A stretch of DNA of 64,000 nt. Source: Dissophora ornata. Lineage: Eukaryota > Mortierellomycota > Mortierellomycetes > Mortierellales > Mortierellaceae. This document shows positions 20,979 through 32,669 of this stretch, piece by piece. The number at the start of each line of letters is the position of its first letter. The first letter of the stretch is position 1. The DNA lies in NCBI GenBank assembly GCA_025201705.1, contig MU616582.1, positions 18,739 to 82,738 of the forward strand, given 5' to 3'. The position numbers and the translations under genes are program-made. Below the pieces are notes generated by a model. That model saw only the letters and a list, made by a program, of their open reading frames with translations. It was not told where the DNA came from and did no database searches.

Positions 20979-21862
20979 ACATATTCCGTCCTCTCTCCCT
21001 CTTCTATCCGAACAACGTCGCCCAGAAAGAACACATTCGCATGCTAATAAAGCAAAAGATGAACATTTTTTAATAGTCCCACGACTCACAGTTTGAACGT
21101 TTGTGCATGGGCATAAATCCATTGGAAACAACCGCAAAGCTGCGTCTCAGAGTCGCAGACATACTACAGGGGGTCCTGTTTTGGTCACTTGCTTTTTCTT
21201 TTTTGTCAATCAACAAAAGCTTAAAAGCTGCGTGCTTCTCTTCTCCATGCATGAGATTCGCAAAGCGCTTGCTTTCGCCCCATATTGACAGTGAGTCCTG
21301 GATCAGAAGCGGCGTGTCCGATGACTTTAGCGTCCAGGAGGAGCTGCTGCGGCGGAAGATGCAACGAGGATAATTGGGTCGACTTTATACTTTCCGCAAG
21401 CTCTTGAGGGCCATCAGCAAACACAGAAGTGAGAGAAGTGAAGGACATATCCCAGCTTCGCGTCGCGTTAACTCACATGGGAAAGAGGATATGCGTCTCA
21501 GCAGATACTGTCGCAAGGAAATTGGAGTCCATGTCAGTCGAGCTCCGTTTTCCCCAAGGTCATTTGCATCATGAGCGGAAAGCTCAAGGCTCCCGGGAGG
21601 AGCGACTCTCCTAATGTCAATCTGCCATCTGAGGATATTTTCATTAGACCAAGAGATCCCTATTCTACCACTGCAATTGCGATTTGCTGGTGCCTCACAC
21701 CTCCTTTCCTTCGACCACCAAACTTTCCTTCATTCAGCTGGCGCCACCGTACCACCAGCCTGCACTATCTATACCAACAACGCTAGTCCTCAAGAAGTGG
21801 GTTTATCGGACCATGACGAGATTCATAAAGTCACCGTCTGCATGTGTGAGCTGAGGACTAGT
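20979..21862. other. Intergenic between convergent genes
   Basis: This holds the 3' flanks of the 14-3-3 and methyltransferase genes. Overlapping short frames occur on both strands (21101-21574), none recognisable. Confidence 0.5.
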
Positions 21863-22752
21863 CTACGACTTGTAAATGTAATAGTGATGTTCTGATCCTC
21901 CGTGAACTAGGTACTGGGCCAACTCAGGGATTTCCCATCGCATCGATAGCACGGTCTTTTGCTGCTCTTTGACAGCTTCTAGCAAAAGTGGGGCCAGCTT
22001 TGACAGGGCCTCGGGAAGTAAATACACGAATAGATGTGAAGAGTCTTGTATGAGCTCTCTCATTGTCGCAGGCGCATTTGCTGCTAGAGTGGGAGGCGTC
22101 ATAATTGAGGCCAGAGGATCGTCCTTGGTAATCAAGTCGCCGTGATATAACTCTATCCGTGACAAGATCGCGTTACAGTTGTCATCATTGACGAGACCGC
22201 CGCTGTTATCCAGGAGGATCTTGTCTTTAGCAGCTTCGAGCAAGGGTCTGTCAAGATCCACGCCAATGGCGCGCGCAAGTTGCGAGCGCGGAAAGGTCTT
22301 GAGAGCCTGGATCAAGACGAGTCCATCGCCACATCCGAGATCGAGAAGCGATGAGTTTGGAGTGCAGAATTCGACGAGACGGAAGAGGTTGCTAAGGATG
22401 TCTTGAGGAGTAGGGCGAAAGGGGGAAACAAACCCGCCAGCCCTGGAATATCAAAGACATGTATGTGTTAAAAAGAAACTCTCTATACCCGTTCTCACAT
22501 ACACAGAGGAATGGTTGGGCGTTTATGTAGTTACCAATCGAACGAAAAGAGTCGCGTTGCCTTTGAATTTGTCTCGCTGAGAAGATCTGGGTTATTCTTG
22601 TATCGGTCGTATTCCTCATCCTGTTGTTCCTCCTGTATTCCTTCTTGCTGTTGTTGATGTGTACCAGCGTTATCGCGCACATGGAGTGGCACTTTGATTT
22701 CTGCAGTCTCCTGTGGTTCTTGTGCATGATTCTCTTTCTGGTTCATTTTCAC
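21863..22752 (-). CDS. Class I SAM-dependent methyltransferase, 2 exons
   Basis: Exons 22752-22535 and 22442-21863 join (FDW|AGGFVSPFRPTPQDILSN) to 265 residues. Motif I, the SAM-binding loop, is LLDLGCGDGLVLIQA, followed by the acidic-ribose strand AIGVDLD. Motifs IV and V are less clear (SHLFVYLLPEALSKL). The first ~65 residues are polar and Gln/Glu-rich, and likely disordered. The substrate cannot be told from the sequence. The compact Rossmann domain and 'FVSPF.PTP..I' lead resemble small protein-lysine or RNA methyltransferases. Convergent with 14-3-3. Confidence 0.82.
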
Positions 22753-22915
22753 AAGTGAGGGTGTTTTGTTGAAATGGTTGATGAATGTAATGGTGAAATG
22801 GCTGATTCCTCGTGTGCGCGTATTTTTTTTTTAGTTGCAAATTTGTTTGCAATTTCGTGAATGATGTAGGAAAAAAAAAAAGTATTTTTTTTATTTGTTT
22901 GGTTGAGAACACGAT

Positions 22916-24577
22916 TTACTTGACTGCCACCGTCTGGGCAGTCGTCTTCTCTGGCCTGTTCTGTGTAGGCTTGCGGGCGCTATTAGCGCGTCCGGCGCGG
23001 CTGCTTCCTCCCTGCTGCTGTTGTCCATGTCCATTAGTTGCAGCTGCATTGTGGTGCTGTTGATTAAAAGGGCGACCTCCGTTCTGAGGTCCATTATTGT
23101 TGTTCTGGTTGTTGTTGTTACGGCGGCGCTCCTCTGCCAACACGGTCTCGTTTCCTACGGTCACAACGTTCTGCTTCAATGCCGCATGCATCGCCTCAGG
23201 TGTTGTGAAATCCAAGAATGCACAGTTCTTCTTTTGTGTAAAATCCAAGTGCTTCACCGTTCCAAACGTCGAGAACGCCTCACGCAACTGTAGCAGGGAC
23301 ATTTTCTCCGTCACGTTCTTGATGTAGATCGAGTGGAACTCCTCGCGTGGTCTTGAGCCACCTTGGGGCCTGTTGCCGGTCTGATTCTGGGGCTGGGCCT
23401 GCTGAGGTTGGGTCTGCTGAGGCTGGGTCTGAGGCTTGGGAGCGGCCGGGGCAACGTTCGCGGTCGCAGCTTTGGCAGGCGCAACATGCGATCCCGATGG
23501 GTTCGGGTTGCCGGCTACCAAGTTGGCCCACGTCTTGGGTTTGGGGGGCTGTGTTGGTGCCACTGGAGCTGGGACAGCAGCAGGGGCGGCGGGGGTAGAC
23601 TCAACGGTCTCGGTCTGGGCAACAAGCACCACCGCTGCCTTGATAGGTTCAATGACCTCCTGCTTCTCGATCGGCTCTTCGTCCGCCTTGACCTCCTTCT
23701 TAGTCTCAGCCTTCTTTTCGGTCTTCTTTTCAGCCTTCTTCTCCTCAACCTTCTTCTCCTCGTCTGCGGCAACGGTAGCGACGGGTTTCTCCTCCACAAT
23801 CTCAGAGTTGAGTGTGGTGATCTCTTCCTCAGCAGGCTCAGGTGCACGGATCTCGTCCTCAGCGGCCTCTTCAATGACGAGGACCACAGTCTCTGTATCT
23901 TCGGTGTGCTGCTCTTCATACGTCTCCATGACATCCTCGGTCTCCTCGACATATTCCTCTTCATCCTCCGTGTCGTCCTTGAGATAGCGGAAAATGTCGT
24001 TGAGAACAAAGTAGCCGTTGGGCTGCTCTGCCAAGAAGAATGTCTGCACAAACTTTTGGGCAAGACCACCCCTGTTGGACATCTCTCCAAGTACCTGGAT
24101 CACAATTCCTTCGTTGATAGAGGCCTGGCTGTCGATGTTGCTCACAAGAACCCTGCAGTCTTCAAAGTCAAGCTCAAGGATCTTGGCACGGATGTTCTAC
24201 ATGCACAAAGTCCAAGGGAGTCGAAACATTTAGTTCAGAAGTGGTCAGGAGGGACAGAGCAGTGGTACAGCACATGAAACATGGCACAAGATCGTGCTCA
24301 TAGATCACCGCACAACACACGAGCTGCAACAGACGTCTCCGATATATTGGAACAAGGGAAAAGAGTTCGTCTGCAAGGCGCTTACCGGTAGACCCTTGCA
24401 GGTGTCCACGTCCCCGCCCTGGATGCCATGGCTCATGGCCGACTTTTTGTTGTAGAAGAGGTGGAGGCGCGAAGGGTCCTTGTTGAGGAAAGTGTAGTAC
24501 TCGTGAGCGAACGCCACACCGACCTCGGTGGGGTCCTTGACATCGGGATTGGTAGGGTTGGCAGTGGGTGCGGTCAT
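22916..24577 (-). CDS. G3BP: G3BP-like protein (NTF2 domain plus RRM), 2 exons
   Basis: Exons 24577-24386 and 24196-22916 give 490 residues. Residues ~16-130 form an NTF2-like fold (VGVAFAHEYYTFLNKDPSRL, later LAQKFVQTFFLAEQPNGYFV and LNDIFRYL). A long acidic then Lys/Glu/Pro/Ala-rich middle follows. An RRM sits near residues 355-425 (HSIYIKNVTEKMSLLQLREA; RNP1-like KNCAFLDFTT). The C-terminus is Asn/Gln/Gly-rich with RG dipeptides. This is the layout of G3BP/Bre5 proteins, which recruit a ubiquitin protease and nucleate stress granules by binding RNA. The opposite strand carries long spurious frames caused by the acidic low-complexity region. Confidence 0.93.
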
Positions 24578-25477
24578 TGTATGTGCGGCTATGGATGTGT
24601 ATTGCTGTTGCTGCTGCTAGTGATTGAGAAGATGAAAGTGAAGAAAATGGTAAGCGGATTGAATACGACACCTTTCTTTTCTGCATGTGCCTTGAGTCAT
24701 GCCTGGCCTTAATGATCAGTGGGCGCACAGGCACAAACAAGTCCAGCTTCTGCTCAGTCTTCATGCAACAGTCTCCTCCCATGCAACTCTTGACACTCTC
24801 TGGCATCCGAGCCAGGAAAGAGCCAGTTGGAGATGCAGAGTGTAGGCGTGCGCAAGTAAAGGTTGAGGCATGCCATGCTTCGTGTGTGATCGATCCACGG
24901 TGAGCCCGATGAGTTCACAGGTCAAGTGCTAGACCAGATCCTCATAAGATCTATCCTGCGAAGATTGTTTCATTGCTCCTGAATCTTACCTGAGGGTGGA
25001 CCAAAAAGGAGCCAGCGATTAGAGAGAAAACAAAGGAAGGAAAGAAGGATGGTTGCTGATGAGGAGGGGGGGAAAAGAAAAAAAAAATCGAAAACGCGTC
25101 CTTTATATAAGTTTGTCGCCATCGAGATGGATTCCACATTGCTTATTTTATTGGGTGACTGGAGCTGCTCAGCGCTCTGCCCTTGCACAATGCCGTGAAC
25201 ACCACACATCGCAGGCGAGGTGGGCCCCTCGTAGAATACCATCCATCTTATTGGCCATGATACGTTGCTGGTGTAGTCAGTCTGAGGGGTTCTTTCTGGC
25301 GGGGCATGACGCACGTGCACGGTGCCTCCCCCTCCCCCTCCCTTCGGTGTGCGGTCACGTTTGTTCGCGCTCATTACAATTCACGCGCCCGGTTGTTGAT
25401 CCTCACTTCTTCTCCACACATCTAATCGTAAACGACACCGGCACCGCTGCTCAGCAAAAACAACATCATCAACATCA
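24578..25477. other. Divergent intergenic region, G3BP-like and MGR2
   Basis: This holds both promoters, with a G/A-rich stretch at 25060-25086 and a C-rich run at ~25325-25345. No gene is recognised. Confidence 0.5.
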
Positions 25478-25916
25478 ATGGAGCCCTCAAAGTTTGAACG
25501 CGCCAAGGTCGGAGCCATGATGGGTGGCACTGTCGGTCTCTGCATCGGTCTTGTCATTGGCGGATTCTCAATTATCAGGTATACTGATCCGAGCTGACCT
25601 TTCTTCCCCTTTCGCATTCACATATTCATCGCTCCAAACCTGTCTTCGTGTACATGTAAATAGAAACGGTCCAGGCTCACGTGGATATGTCAACACACTC
25701 GCCCAGACGATGTTGTCGTCAACAGCCACCTTTGCCTTCTTCATGGCAGTCGGTTCAGTAATCAGGAGCGAGGAAGCTTTGGCGATCGACTATGCATCCC
25801 TGGATCAGAACCGCGACAAGAAGAGTATTTGGGGTGGTGATATGCGCTTTAAGACCCCTCCTGTTGTCATCCTTCAGCAACAGCAGCAGCAACACCACCA
25901 ACAGCGCCGGGAATAG
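25478..25916 (+). CDS. MGR2: Mgr2/Romo1, TIM23-complex subunit, 2 exons
   Basis: Exons 25478-25578 and 25664-25916 encode 117 residues. FERAKVGAMMGGTVGLCIGL and then FSIIR match the first glycine-zipper membrane segment of Romo1/Mgr2. LAQTMLSSTATFAFFMAVGS and then VIRSE match the second. The protein is known to sit in the mitochondrial inner membrane, where it couples the TIM23 core to TIM21 and controls lateral release of precursors; in animals it also affects reactive oxygen levels. The C-terminal extension here is hydrophilic and ends in a Gln/His-rich run. Confidence 0.93.
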
Positions 25917-26079
25917 CTTCTATGATATCTGTATCGGCGTGTGAAGAATGCAGGCACGAAACCTTGAGGGATGCGCCCAAGCGCGTCTTTGCTCTGTAAA
26001 TAAATCGATTGTTTGATAGATGAACGGAACCCTGGCGACGGTGTTTATTTGAAATATGGGACTATGGGATTTCAGAGGC

Positions 26080-26700
26080 AATCTTGATAGGTCATCAAGC
26101 TTCCGCGGTCGCTGTGGTGGTGCAGTCTCCAGAGATATGGCCTGTTGGCTCTACAGTCCCATGCGAAATGGTTCAGACCCCCGCACTTGAAACATACAAT
26201 CCTACCACAGGTGTTGCTGGGAGACAGCGTAGCAAGACAAATGTTACACACGAGACTGCACGTACAAATCCCGCAGCGGTGGATCGACCTGATCTGGCGT
26301 TCCGCTCAATTCTGACTGTTGGGCAAAACGACTGGATATGACCTACCAATTAAGCTGGAATTGGCTGAACGTTGATAAAAAGGATGGAGGGTATAATGGA
26401 TCAAGCTTCTTGTGCAATTACCTCCTCCACAGGCGTAGCATTGCTTCGAGTAGGTCTGGCGAGGCATAGGACACAGGTTGAACTCGTGACCCGCTTTCTG
26501 GCAGTTGCAACAGAAGCGTCCCTGCAGTATATATTAGTCGATTGCCACACTTACAACAGCCTTTGCTTGGATACAGCTGTATATCAACGTGTATTCCAGA
26601 ATGTCCTAAGGCTAGTCGTTGCAACGTTGATCGCAATATCGCGCGACAAGTGCAGCCTCGGTGTCCACGACTTGTGTTATGAATCGTGTCCTGCGGTCGC
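26080..26700 (-). pseudogene. CCHC zinc-knuckle (CNBP/Gis2-like) gene, probably broken
   Basis: Three knuckle segments can be read on the minus strand: CCNCQKAGHEFNLC near 26470-26511 (perfect C-x2-C-x4-H-x4-C), QCYACGG directly after, and CFKCGGLNHFAWDC near 26140-26200. Between them, VGHIQSFCPTVR completes the second knuckle, but the intron before it ends in GG instead of AG, so normal splicing would not join CYACGG to VGHIQ. Another intron (GTGTGT...CCCAG) would join the third knuckle in frame. The family binds single-stranded nucleic acids and acts in translation. I read this as a decaying copy with a lost acceptor. An unusual splice site or sequencing error is the alternative. Confidence 0.5.
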
Positions 26701-26726
26701 CATAACCATTTCCCAATCCGATTCAA

Positions 26727-27329
26727 TATGGTTTTGTTATTGCGAGTCGATGTGGAGTGAAAACCGTTTTCATGGAATGGAATGAAGTGACGCGTTTTTT
26801 TGGAGGTGGTCTACTGACCGACGGTGAAGACACATGCACCACCTTTTCTGCCTCTCCTTTGCCTCATCCATCCGAGAGAACAAAAAAAAAAAAAAAAGGC
26901 CTCTGCTCCTCACTGCCAAACTAGAAGCATCATTCCTTCCCAAATCAAGGTGAGTAGTTGAGTAGCCGCTGCTTGTCCCTCGCTGCAGAATTCAAAGCTG
27001 CGGTATGCAACGAGAGACTGCTCATTCCCTGCTCTACCTGCTCTACAATGAAGGTTGCTTGTTGTCCACCACCTGAATGGAATGCACAGCTCGCAAGAGC
27101 TCAAGGATGGGCGTGCAAGTTGGGACCTGGGAGTTGCTGACATGAGCCTTTTTTCTTTTTTTTTATTTCATGCAGTATCTTAGCACTCGAGTAGACTTCA
27201 AAGCCAGCAACCGGGACAAGTGGAAAGGTCTATCCCAAAAAGACCTCCAAGCCAAACAAGGGCCATTGCTCGACTGTCCATACCTTCAAATACCTATACT
27301 CAACCCAAGGCATTATCCATTCCACCACA
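26727..27329. other. Intergenic, promoter side of GID7
   Basis: An A-run lies at 26882-26898 and a T-run near 27150-27167. No gene is supported. Confidence 0.5.
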
Positions 27330-30300
27330 GTGGCATCGTCAACACCACCCTCCTCAGCTTCCCCGGACGTGGCTTCTTCATCCCAGCAACAGCCTCCTCA
27401 GGAGCAGCAAGACGCGGCCCTTTCCGTTACACCTCCATCCGCTGTCACGCGCACTCGATTGGCAAGCCAGGTGCCGGAACTATCCTTTCGGAGCCTATCC
27501 TCACCTTCTTCGTTTACTGAGGAATCCAAACGAATTCGTCTCGAGCCATCCACTTCAGCCGCAGCACAGTCTTCGTCCTCAGGACTCCAGATATCTGCCA
27601 ACGAGGTCGATACTAGTATGAAACCTGAAGCAGATTCTCGTCCTCACCAAAATGGGGCACACGCCGTCTCGTTAGACAACAAGAATGGCTCAACATCCAC
27701 TTCAATGAACATGGACGGCTTGGAAACAGGAGGGATCACGCCTTCAGGATTTAGCCGCCATGAGCTCGTTCGCCTGATGGTGCAATCCCTGCAGAGTCTT
27801 GGCTATAAGTAAGGATAACCTCTTGTCAAGAAACACGTGTTGTATCGGGGGATTCCTTCGCAGTTGGGAGTGCTGCTGAAAGTTGGCCCATGTCTGAGAG
27901 CAAATACCTGTCGCCGGTCATGCGACCAAACTTTGCAGCGGTGCTGCTTCAGCGATTATGGGTAGAAAAAATGCATTCGTCCCACGGTGTTACTTATGCC
28001 TACGCACCATTGTTTCTTGTTAAATTTGTAGAAAATCAGCTCAGGAGCTCGAGGCCGAATCTGGATTTCAGCTGGAGAGTCCTGCAGTAACATGTTTCCG
28101 AGAATGTGTGCTAAATGGAAACTGGGACGAATTAGAGCGGTTGACTGAGGAGCTGGATCTAGACCTGACCCACAACGTATCGGTAAGACGTCTCCAAGTC
28201 ACCATACCCTCTAGCGCACCGTGCTTTCAAGCCAAAGATAGTTCTGTTTGCAAGCAACGTACTGACCTCAATGGCCGATCGTGACTACATATCGTTCTAG
28301 GTCAAGTTTTTAATCAGGGAACAAAAGTTTTTAGAGCTACTTGAGGCGCGTCAGATCAAGAACGCATTAATGGTCCTTCGCTTAGAATTGACGCCCCTGA
28401 ACCAGAACATGGAGCGGGTTCACACTCTCACAAGGTATAGACTGCGCAGCGTTATTCAGTTTTCTCTTGTAGGAAAAAGGACATGAGCGACGTTCTAATC
28501 ATAACATTTCTATCTTTCTCATATTTCTCAGCTATATGATGAGCTCAAGTGCCGACGATCTTCGACAACGAGCTGATTGGGATGGTGCAAATGGAAAATC
28601 ACGACAATTACTTCTATCCTCGTTGCAGAGTAAGCATCGATTTTGTCCTCCGAGGCGTATCAGTGGTCTCGTACGATGTCTGTGCTATCTGCTCCCCCAG
28701 ATGTGCTAACCAATGAGCATATATTCATGTCTTGGGTGTTATAGAATTCATATCACCTGCAGTCATGGTCCCAGAGAATCGGCTGGAGACAATGCTAACG
28801 CAAGCTGTGGAGATGCAAATCAAGAATTGCTTCTATCACGACAATCGCAATACCTCGAACAGCCTTTACAGCGACCATGTCTGCGACAAGTAATGTCCTA
28901 CTGGGTTTGCCCTTGCTATTTTTTTAATTGTTGCCCAATGACTAATGCAAATCTGTTATTTAACTCTGACAGGACTGGAATTCCCTCAGTGTCACATCAT
29001 GTACTGGATGGCCACACGAACGAGGTCTGGTACATATCATTCTCGCACGATGGAAAATACCTGGCCTCGGCATCGGCCGACCATAGGGTCATCATTTGGA
29101 ATCTCGAGGTATGGCCAGAAAAGGCTTAAAGGTCATGATGCACCATGATACGCCATATAGCTGTGCTGACGTGGTTCCCGTTATCGGTGATAGACATTTG
29201 AGGCATTGCACGCCCTCACCGGCCATAGCAACAAGGTCACATGCTGTGCCTGGTCTCCAAATGATTCACAGCTATTAACGGCAAGCTTCGATCGGACGGT
29301 GAGGCTTTGGGATGTGCAGGTGCGTATGTAGATATGTATACAATACTGCAAGAATCAAGAGACTGCGTCCGATCTGATCTCGCATTGTTCCTAACCCTTT
29401 GAGTACGTTTTTTTGAAACAGACTGGAATCTCAACGTCGACTTTTCAACGACACGCCGACGTTGTCACGGGTCTCGCATGGCTTCCGGATGGCAATCGCT
29501 TTGTCTCTGGGAGCGAAAAGAATCTCTATTTGATTGTAGGTTCTTGTGCCATCGCTTATCCTGCCTCTGCTATCTCCTTCAAAATGCTCACAAGGACTCG
29601 TATCAATTCATAGACCTCGGTAGGCGATGTGGTTCACTCTTGGCCATTCCCTGTACGGGACTTGGCCATATCTGGTGATGGCAAGACATTAGTGGCCATG
29701 GCAGGCCCATTTATTAACGTGATTAGCCTTGAGGACTTCAACGAGATTAAGTAAGGTGACTCTGGGATGTTAATTGTGATCACTAAGCAAGAAGATAACA
29801 GTATCCAAGGAATGTTCACTAAGATTCGTGTATCACATCGTTCATCTGCAGCAAATTCGAAGAGACTGACGGAGTCACAGCCATCAGCCTATCCAAGGAT
29901 GGACAGTTTTTGCTTGTCAACACTACTCTTAAGGTAGCCTTTATTGGCCCATGATATCCTGCGTTGCTTTTAGGTATATCGCGCACCTCGCTGACCCTGT
30001 ACCTTTACTGTGTGTTGCTCTTCATGATATAGCCCGCTCAACTGCCGATGCACCGAGAGATCCATCTCTGGAGCCTCGCTGAGGGACGGATCATCCGTAA
30101 CTTTTCGGGGCACAAACAAGGGCTCTTTGTGATCCGGTCCTGCTTTGGCGGATGGGACGAACGGTTCGTGGTCAGTGGCAGCGAGGACTCCAAGGTCTAT
30201 ATCTGGCATCGCGAAAACGGAAACTTGCTCCAGACACTGGATGGACACTCCAAGGCAGTGACGATGGTGGCGTGGAATCCCACGAACCCAACAATGCTTG

Positions 30301-30497
30301 CGTCTGCGAGCGATGACCACACAATCCGGATGTAAGTGCATTCCTTCTTACCTCGAGCAGCCTATTGCGCGTGGTTTTGCCAATATTTGTTTACTTTGAC
30401 TCTAACAGCGCCATGTTTGTTGGGTGTGAGTAGATGGGGTACCCCCGAGGATGCGGAAGGGAGCCAGGTTCGGGTTCTAAACGGGAACAGCCCCTAG
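27330..30497 (+). CDS. GID7: GID7/WDR26, WD40 subunit of the GID/CTLH ubiquitin ligase, 12 exons
   Basis: Twelve exons (first 27330-27808, then 28032-28182, 28301-28434, 28532-28629, 28745-28889, 28973-29108, 29194-29319, 29422-29535, 29614-29750, 29852-29933, 30033-30331 and 30434-30497) join in frame to 654 residues. A disordered Ser/Gln-rich N-terminus precedes a LisH motif ([18 protein letters not shown]) and a CTLH domain ([20 protein letters not shown]). A segment specific to WDR26 ([20 protein letters not shown]) leads into WD40 repeats ([58 protein letters not shown]). Gid7 is known to drive higher-order assembly of the CTLH E3 ligase that degrades gluconeogenic enzymes in yeast. The usual C-terminal end is followed by a short tail ([19 protein letters not shown]). 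Confidence 0.95.
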
Positions 30498-30779
30498 ATC
30501 GAGGTCTCCCTGCACCTGCAAGGGCAAAAGCAGCCCAGATTCCGTAGCCATTGACCATAGCGAGATACTTTATTCTGCAGCACTCACTTTTGCAAATAAA
30601 CTACTGACGTGATAATACCATGCACCCAATCACAGCCGCAGCAGGCCCCCGAAGGCTGCTTTATTCATTTATTCTTGCGCTTGAAAGCACGCTTGGACTT
30701 TTTTCTTCTCATCTTTCCTTTTGTCTTGCTCACATCCACTCTCCTGCACAGCACACACCAAACCATCAACTTCTTCTCT

Positions 30780-32129
30780 ATGCATACCATATCCCACAGC
30801 ACACTATACAAAAACGATCCTTGGCACACACCGTCGCGCCCAGAAGTATACACCGCCGCTTCTGTGTCTACATCTAACGAGATCACTCCTCTGCCCGATA
30901 AGCTTCTCGGCCGTGTCCCCCACGAATGCTGGTGTCTCATCCTCAGCTTCGTCCCACCTGCCCAGTTGGTCCTTAAGACCCAGGTCTGCTCGCGATGGAA
31001 ACAAATAATCCAACATGACCTGGCAGTCCCCCTCTGGAAACAGCTCGCCATCCAGTGCGATCTTGGTGAGCCAAAGAATTTGATCAAAGATTATCATCAG
31101 CTCGTGTTGGGGCATGTACTGCTGATCTGTGAGTTGTGTTTGAGAAAGTCCAAGAAGGGTGTAGGCTCAGCAGTGCCGCTGCCAGTGGTGAGAGAGGACG
31201 GGTTTGGAAAGACATGGATGTGCCGCCCGTGTCGGAGACGATACTTTGAGCGACGCCCGGAACCAACACGGGAGAGTCAGCCGTCAGATTATGAGTTTCA
31301 AAAGGGTGTTGGCGGTCACGGAGCGACCATGTGGAGTATCTGTTCTGCTCCGGTGATTGTGTCGCCAACAGAAGGCGATGGCTCGTTGTGGACGAGCCCA
31401 ATTCATGCTTCGTCGTTACTTTCAGCATCGTCTCAGCAACATGAAGAAAACCGAGGTGTGGGGCATGGTCCATCGACAACTGTCATCCCTCTGGACTCGC
31501 CCTACTGCCTTGAACATGCTCATGAGATTGGCCAGGGCATCGTCTCTGAAGCTCGATACCATCACGGAGGCGACGCTGGGATCCAAGCGCACTGTGGGGC
31601 CCAAGCTATCTACTCTTTGCTTCGCCGTCGTCGTCGAAAACTTCTCTCTACGCTTCTAGGGCTCGTCGGATTGAAACTTCGGAGTGACTCTAAGCTATGT
31701 GGGCGATACCTGAGGGGATCTAAGGACGATCCATTTCGGATTGTAGAGATCATGAGGGAGATGGAATGGTACTACGAAGAGACCAGCTATATTGAATACT
31801 TTGATCTTGACTACGATTCTGCGGACTGCAAGGCGCTGGCTCTTAAGGACTGGATCCAGAATATGGTAGATGAGAGTGGGTCCGCGCAGGAGGCGAAGGA
31901 AAAATACAAGGAATTAAATGAGAAAATTGACTCAGCGGACGTTTCAGACAAGGCCATGTGTATGGTTGTCAATGGCGAACTTGAGCGGTTGCACCACGAA
32001 GCACCTCCGAGGTCACTGTGGCCTTTACTGGATTCGTGGCTGGACCATTGGCAGCATGGGGATCACGAGTATCGACCACCGAACAGCACCTTTGACGTGG
32101 ACTGTGAAGCGGGGGACTGGAGCGACTAA
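30780..32129 (+). CDS. F-box protein with a CxxC zinc-like motif
   Basis: This is a single-exon frame of 449 residues from the ATG at 30780; an in-frame upstream ATG exists at 30651 or earlier, but the intervening sequence looks like leader. The F-box (PLPDKLLGRVPHECWCLILS, then FVPPAQLVLKTQVCSRWKQI) lies at about residues 37-80. Next come CELC and CRPC pairs (about 30 residues apart), which may bind zinc and resemble the XPA-like finger found in some fungal F-box proteins. F-box proteins link substrates to SCF ubiquitin ligases. The C-terminal half is helical and acidic with no recognised repeat. The substrate is unknown. Confidence 0.82.
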   Translation: MHTISHSTLYKNDPWHTPSRPEVYTAASVSTSNEITPLPDKLLGRVPHECWCLILSFVPPAQLVLKTQVCSRWKQIIQHDLAVPLWKQLAIQCDLGEPKNLIKDYHQLVLGHVLLICELCLRKSKKGVGSAVPLPVVREDGFGKTWMCRPCRRRYFERRPEPTRESQPSDYEFQKGVGGHGATMWSICSAPVIVSPTEGDGSLWTSPIHASSLLSASSQQHEENRGVGHGPSTTVIPLDSPYCLEHAHEIGQGIVSEARYHHGGDAGIQAHCGAQAIYSLLRRRRRKLLSTLLGLVGLKLRSDSKLCGRYLRGSKDDPFRIVEIMREMEWYYEETSYIEYFDLDYDSADCKALALKDWIQNMVDESGSAQEAKEKYKELNEKIDSADVSDKAMCMVVNGELERLHHEAPPRSLWPLLDSWLDHWQHGDHEYRPPNSTFDVDCEAGDWSD

Positions 32130-32669
32130 GCCGATTGATTTTCGATTTCTGTCTTTCTGCCTCTCTCTCTCTCTTTTTCTTTTAATTGGATAGTAAAGGT
32201 TGCGAAAATGTATGTATGCCTTGGTGTTCAACATGCCATAAGGGACAATGCCAAATGTTTTATTTGCATACACAACTCGGTCTTAGGAAGTGTCTGGGCA
32301 CTACACCATGCCTCACCGCGCAGTTTTTCAGGCCGCGGGCGGGGTGACGGTTAACATGCAATTTGAAATCCTGTAAACGTTTGTGAGACGTAAGGGAAAA
32401 AATTAAACGGTTGCAGCCCGCAACTTTAATTTATTGGAAATCTGCAGAGCAAGTCACTGCTGGCACTGCACCCTTGCACCACCAGCTCTGTCCTATGGGT
32501 TATAGTTTTGGTGACAGGCGCGAAATTCAAAACAGGCCTACAAAAAAAAAATGAAGGAGCAGTCCTGATCGGATCGGAGCCATTGGGCTTCACAAGACCA
32601 TGGATCTCCATTTGCCACCAATAATAGAAATCTGTGTTTATCATGTTGTTTTTTTTTTCATTATTGAAA
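32130..32669. other. Intergenic between convergent genes
   Basis: 3' flanks of the F-box and RhoGEF genes, with a CT repeat at 32159-32176. Nothing else is seen. Confidence 0.5.

Noticed and set aside
23363..24277. Long plus-strand frame opposite the G3BP-like gene
   Set aside because: It is the mirror of the acidic Lys/Glu codons of the real gene and gives Leu/Gly-rich nonsense.
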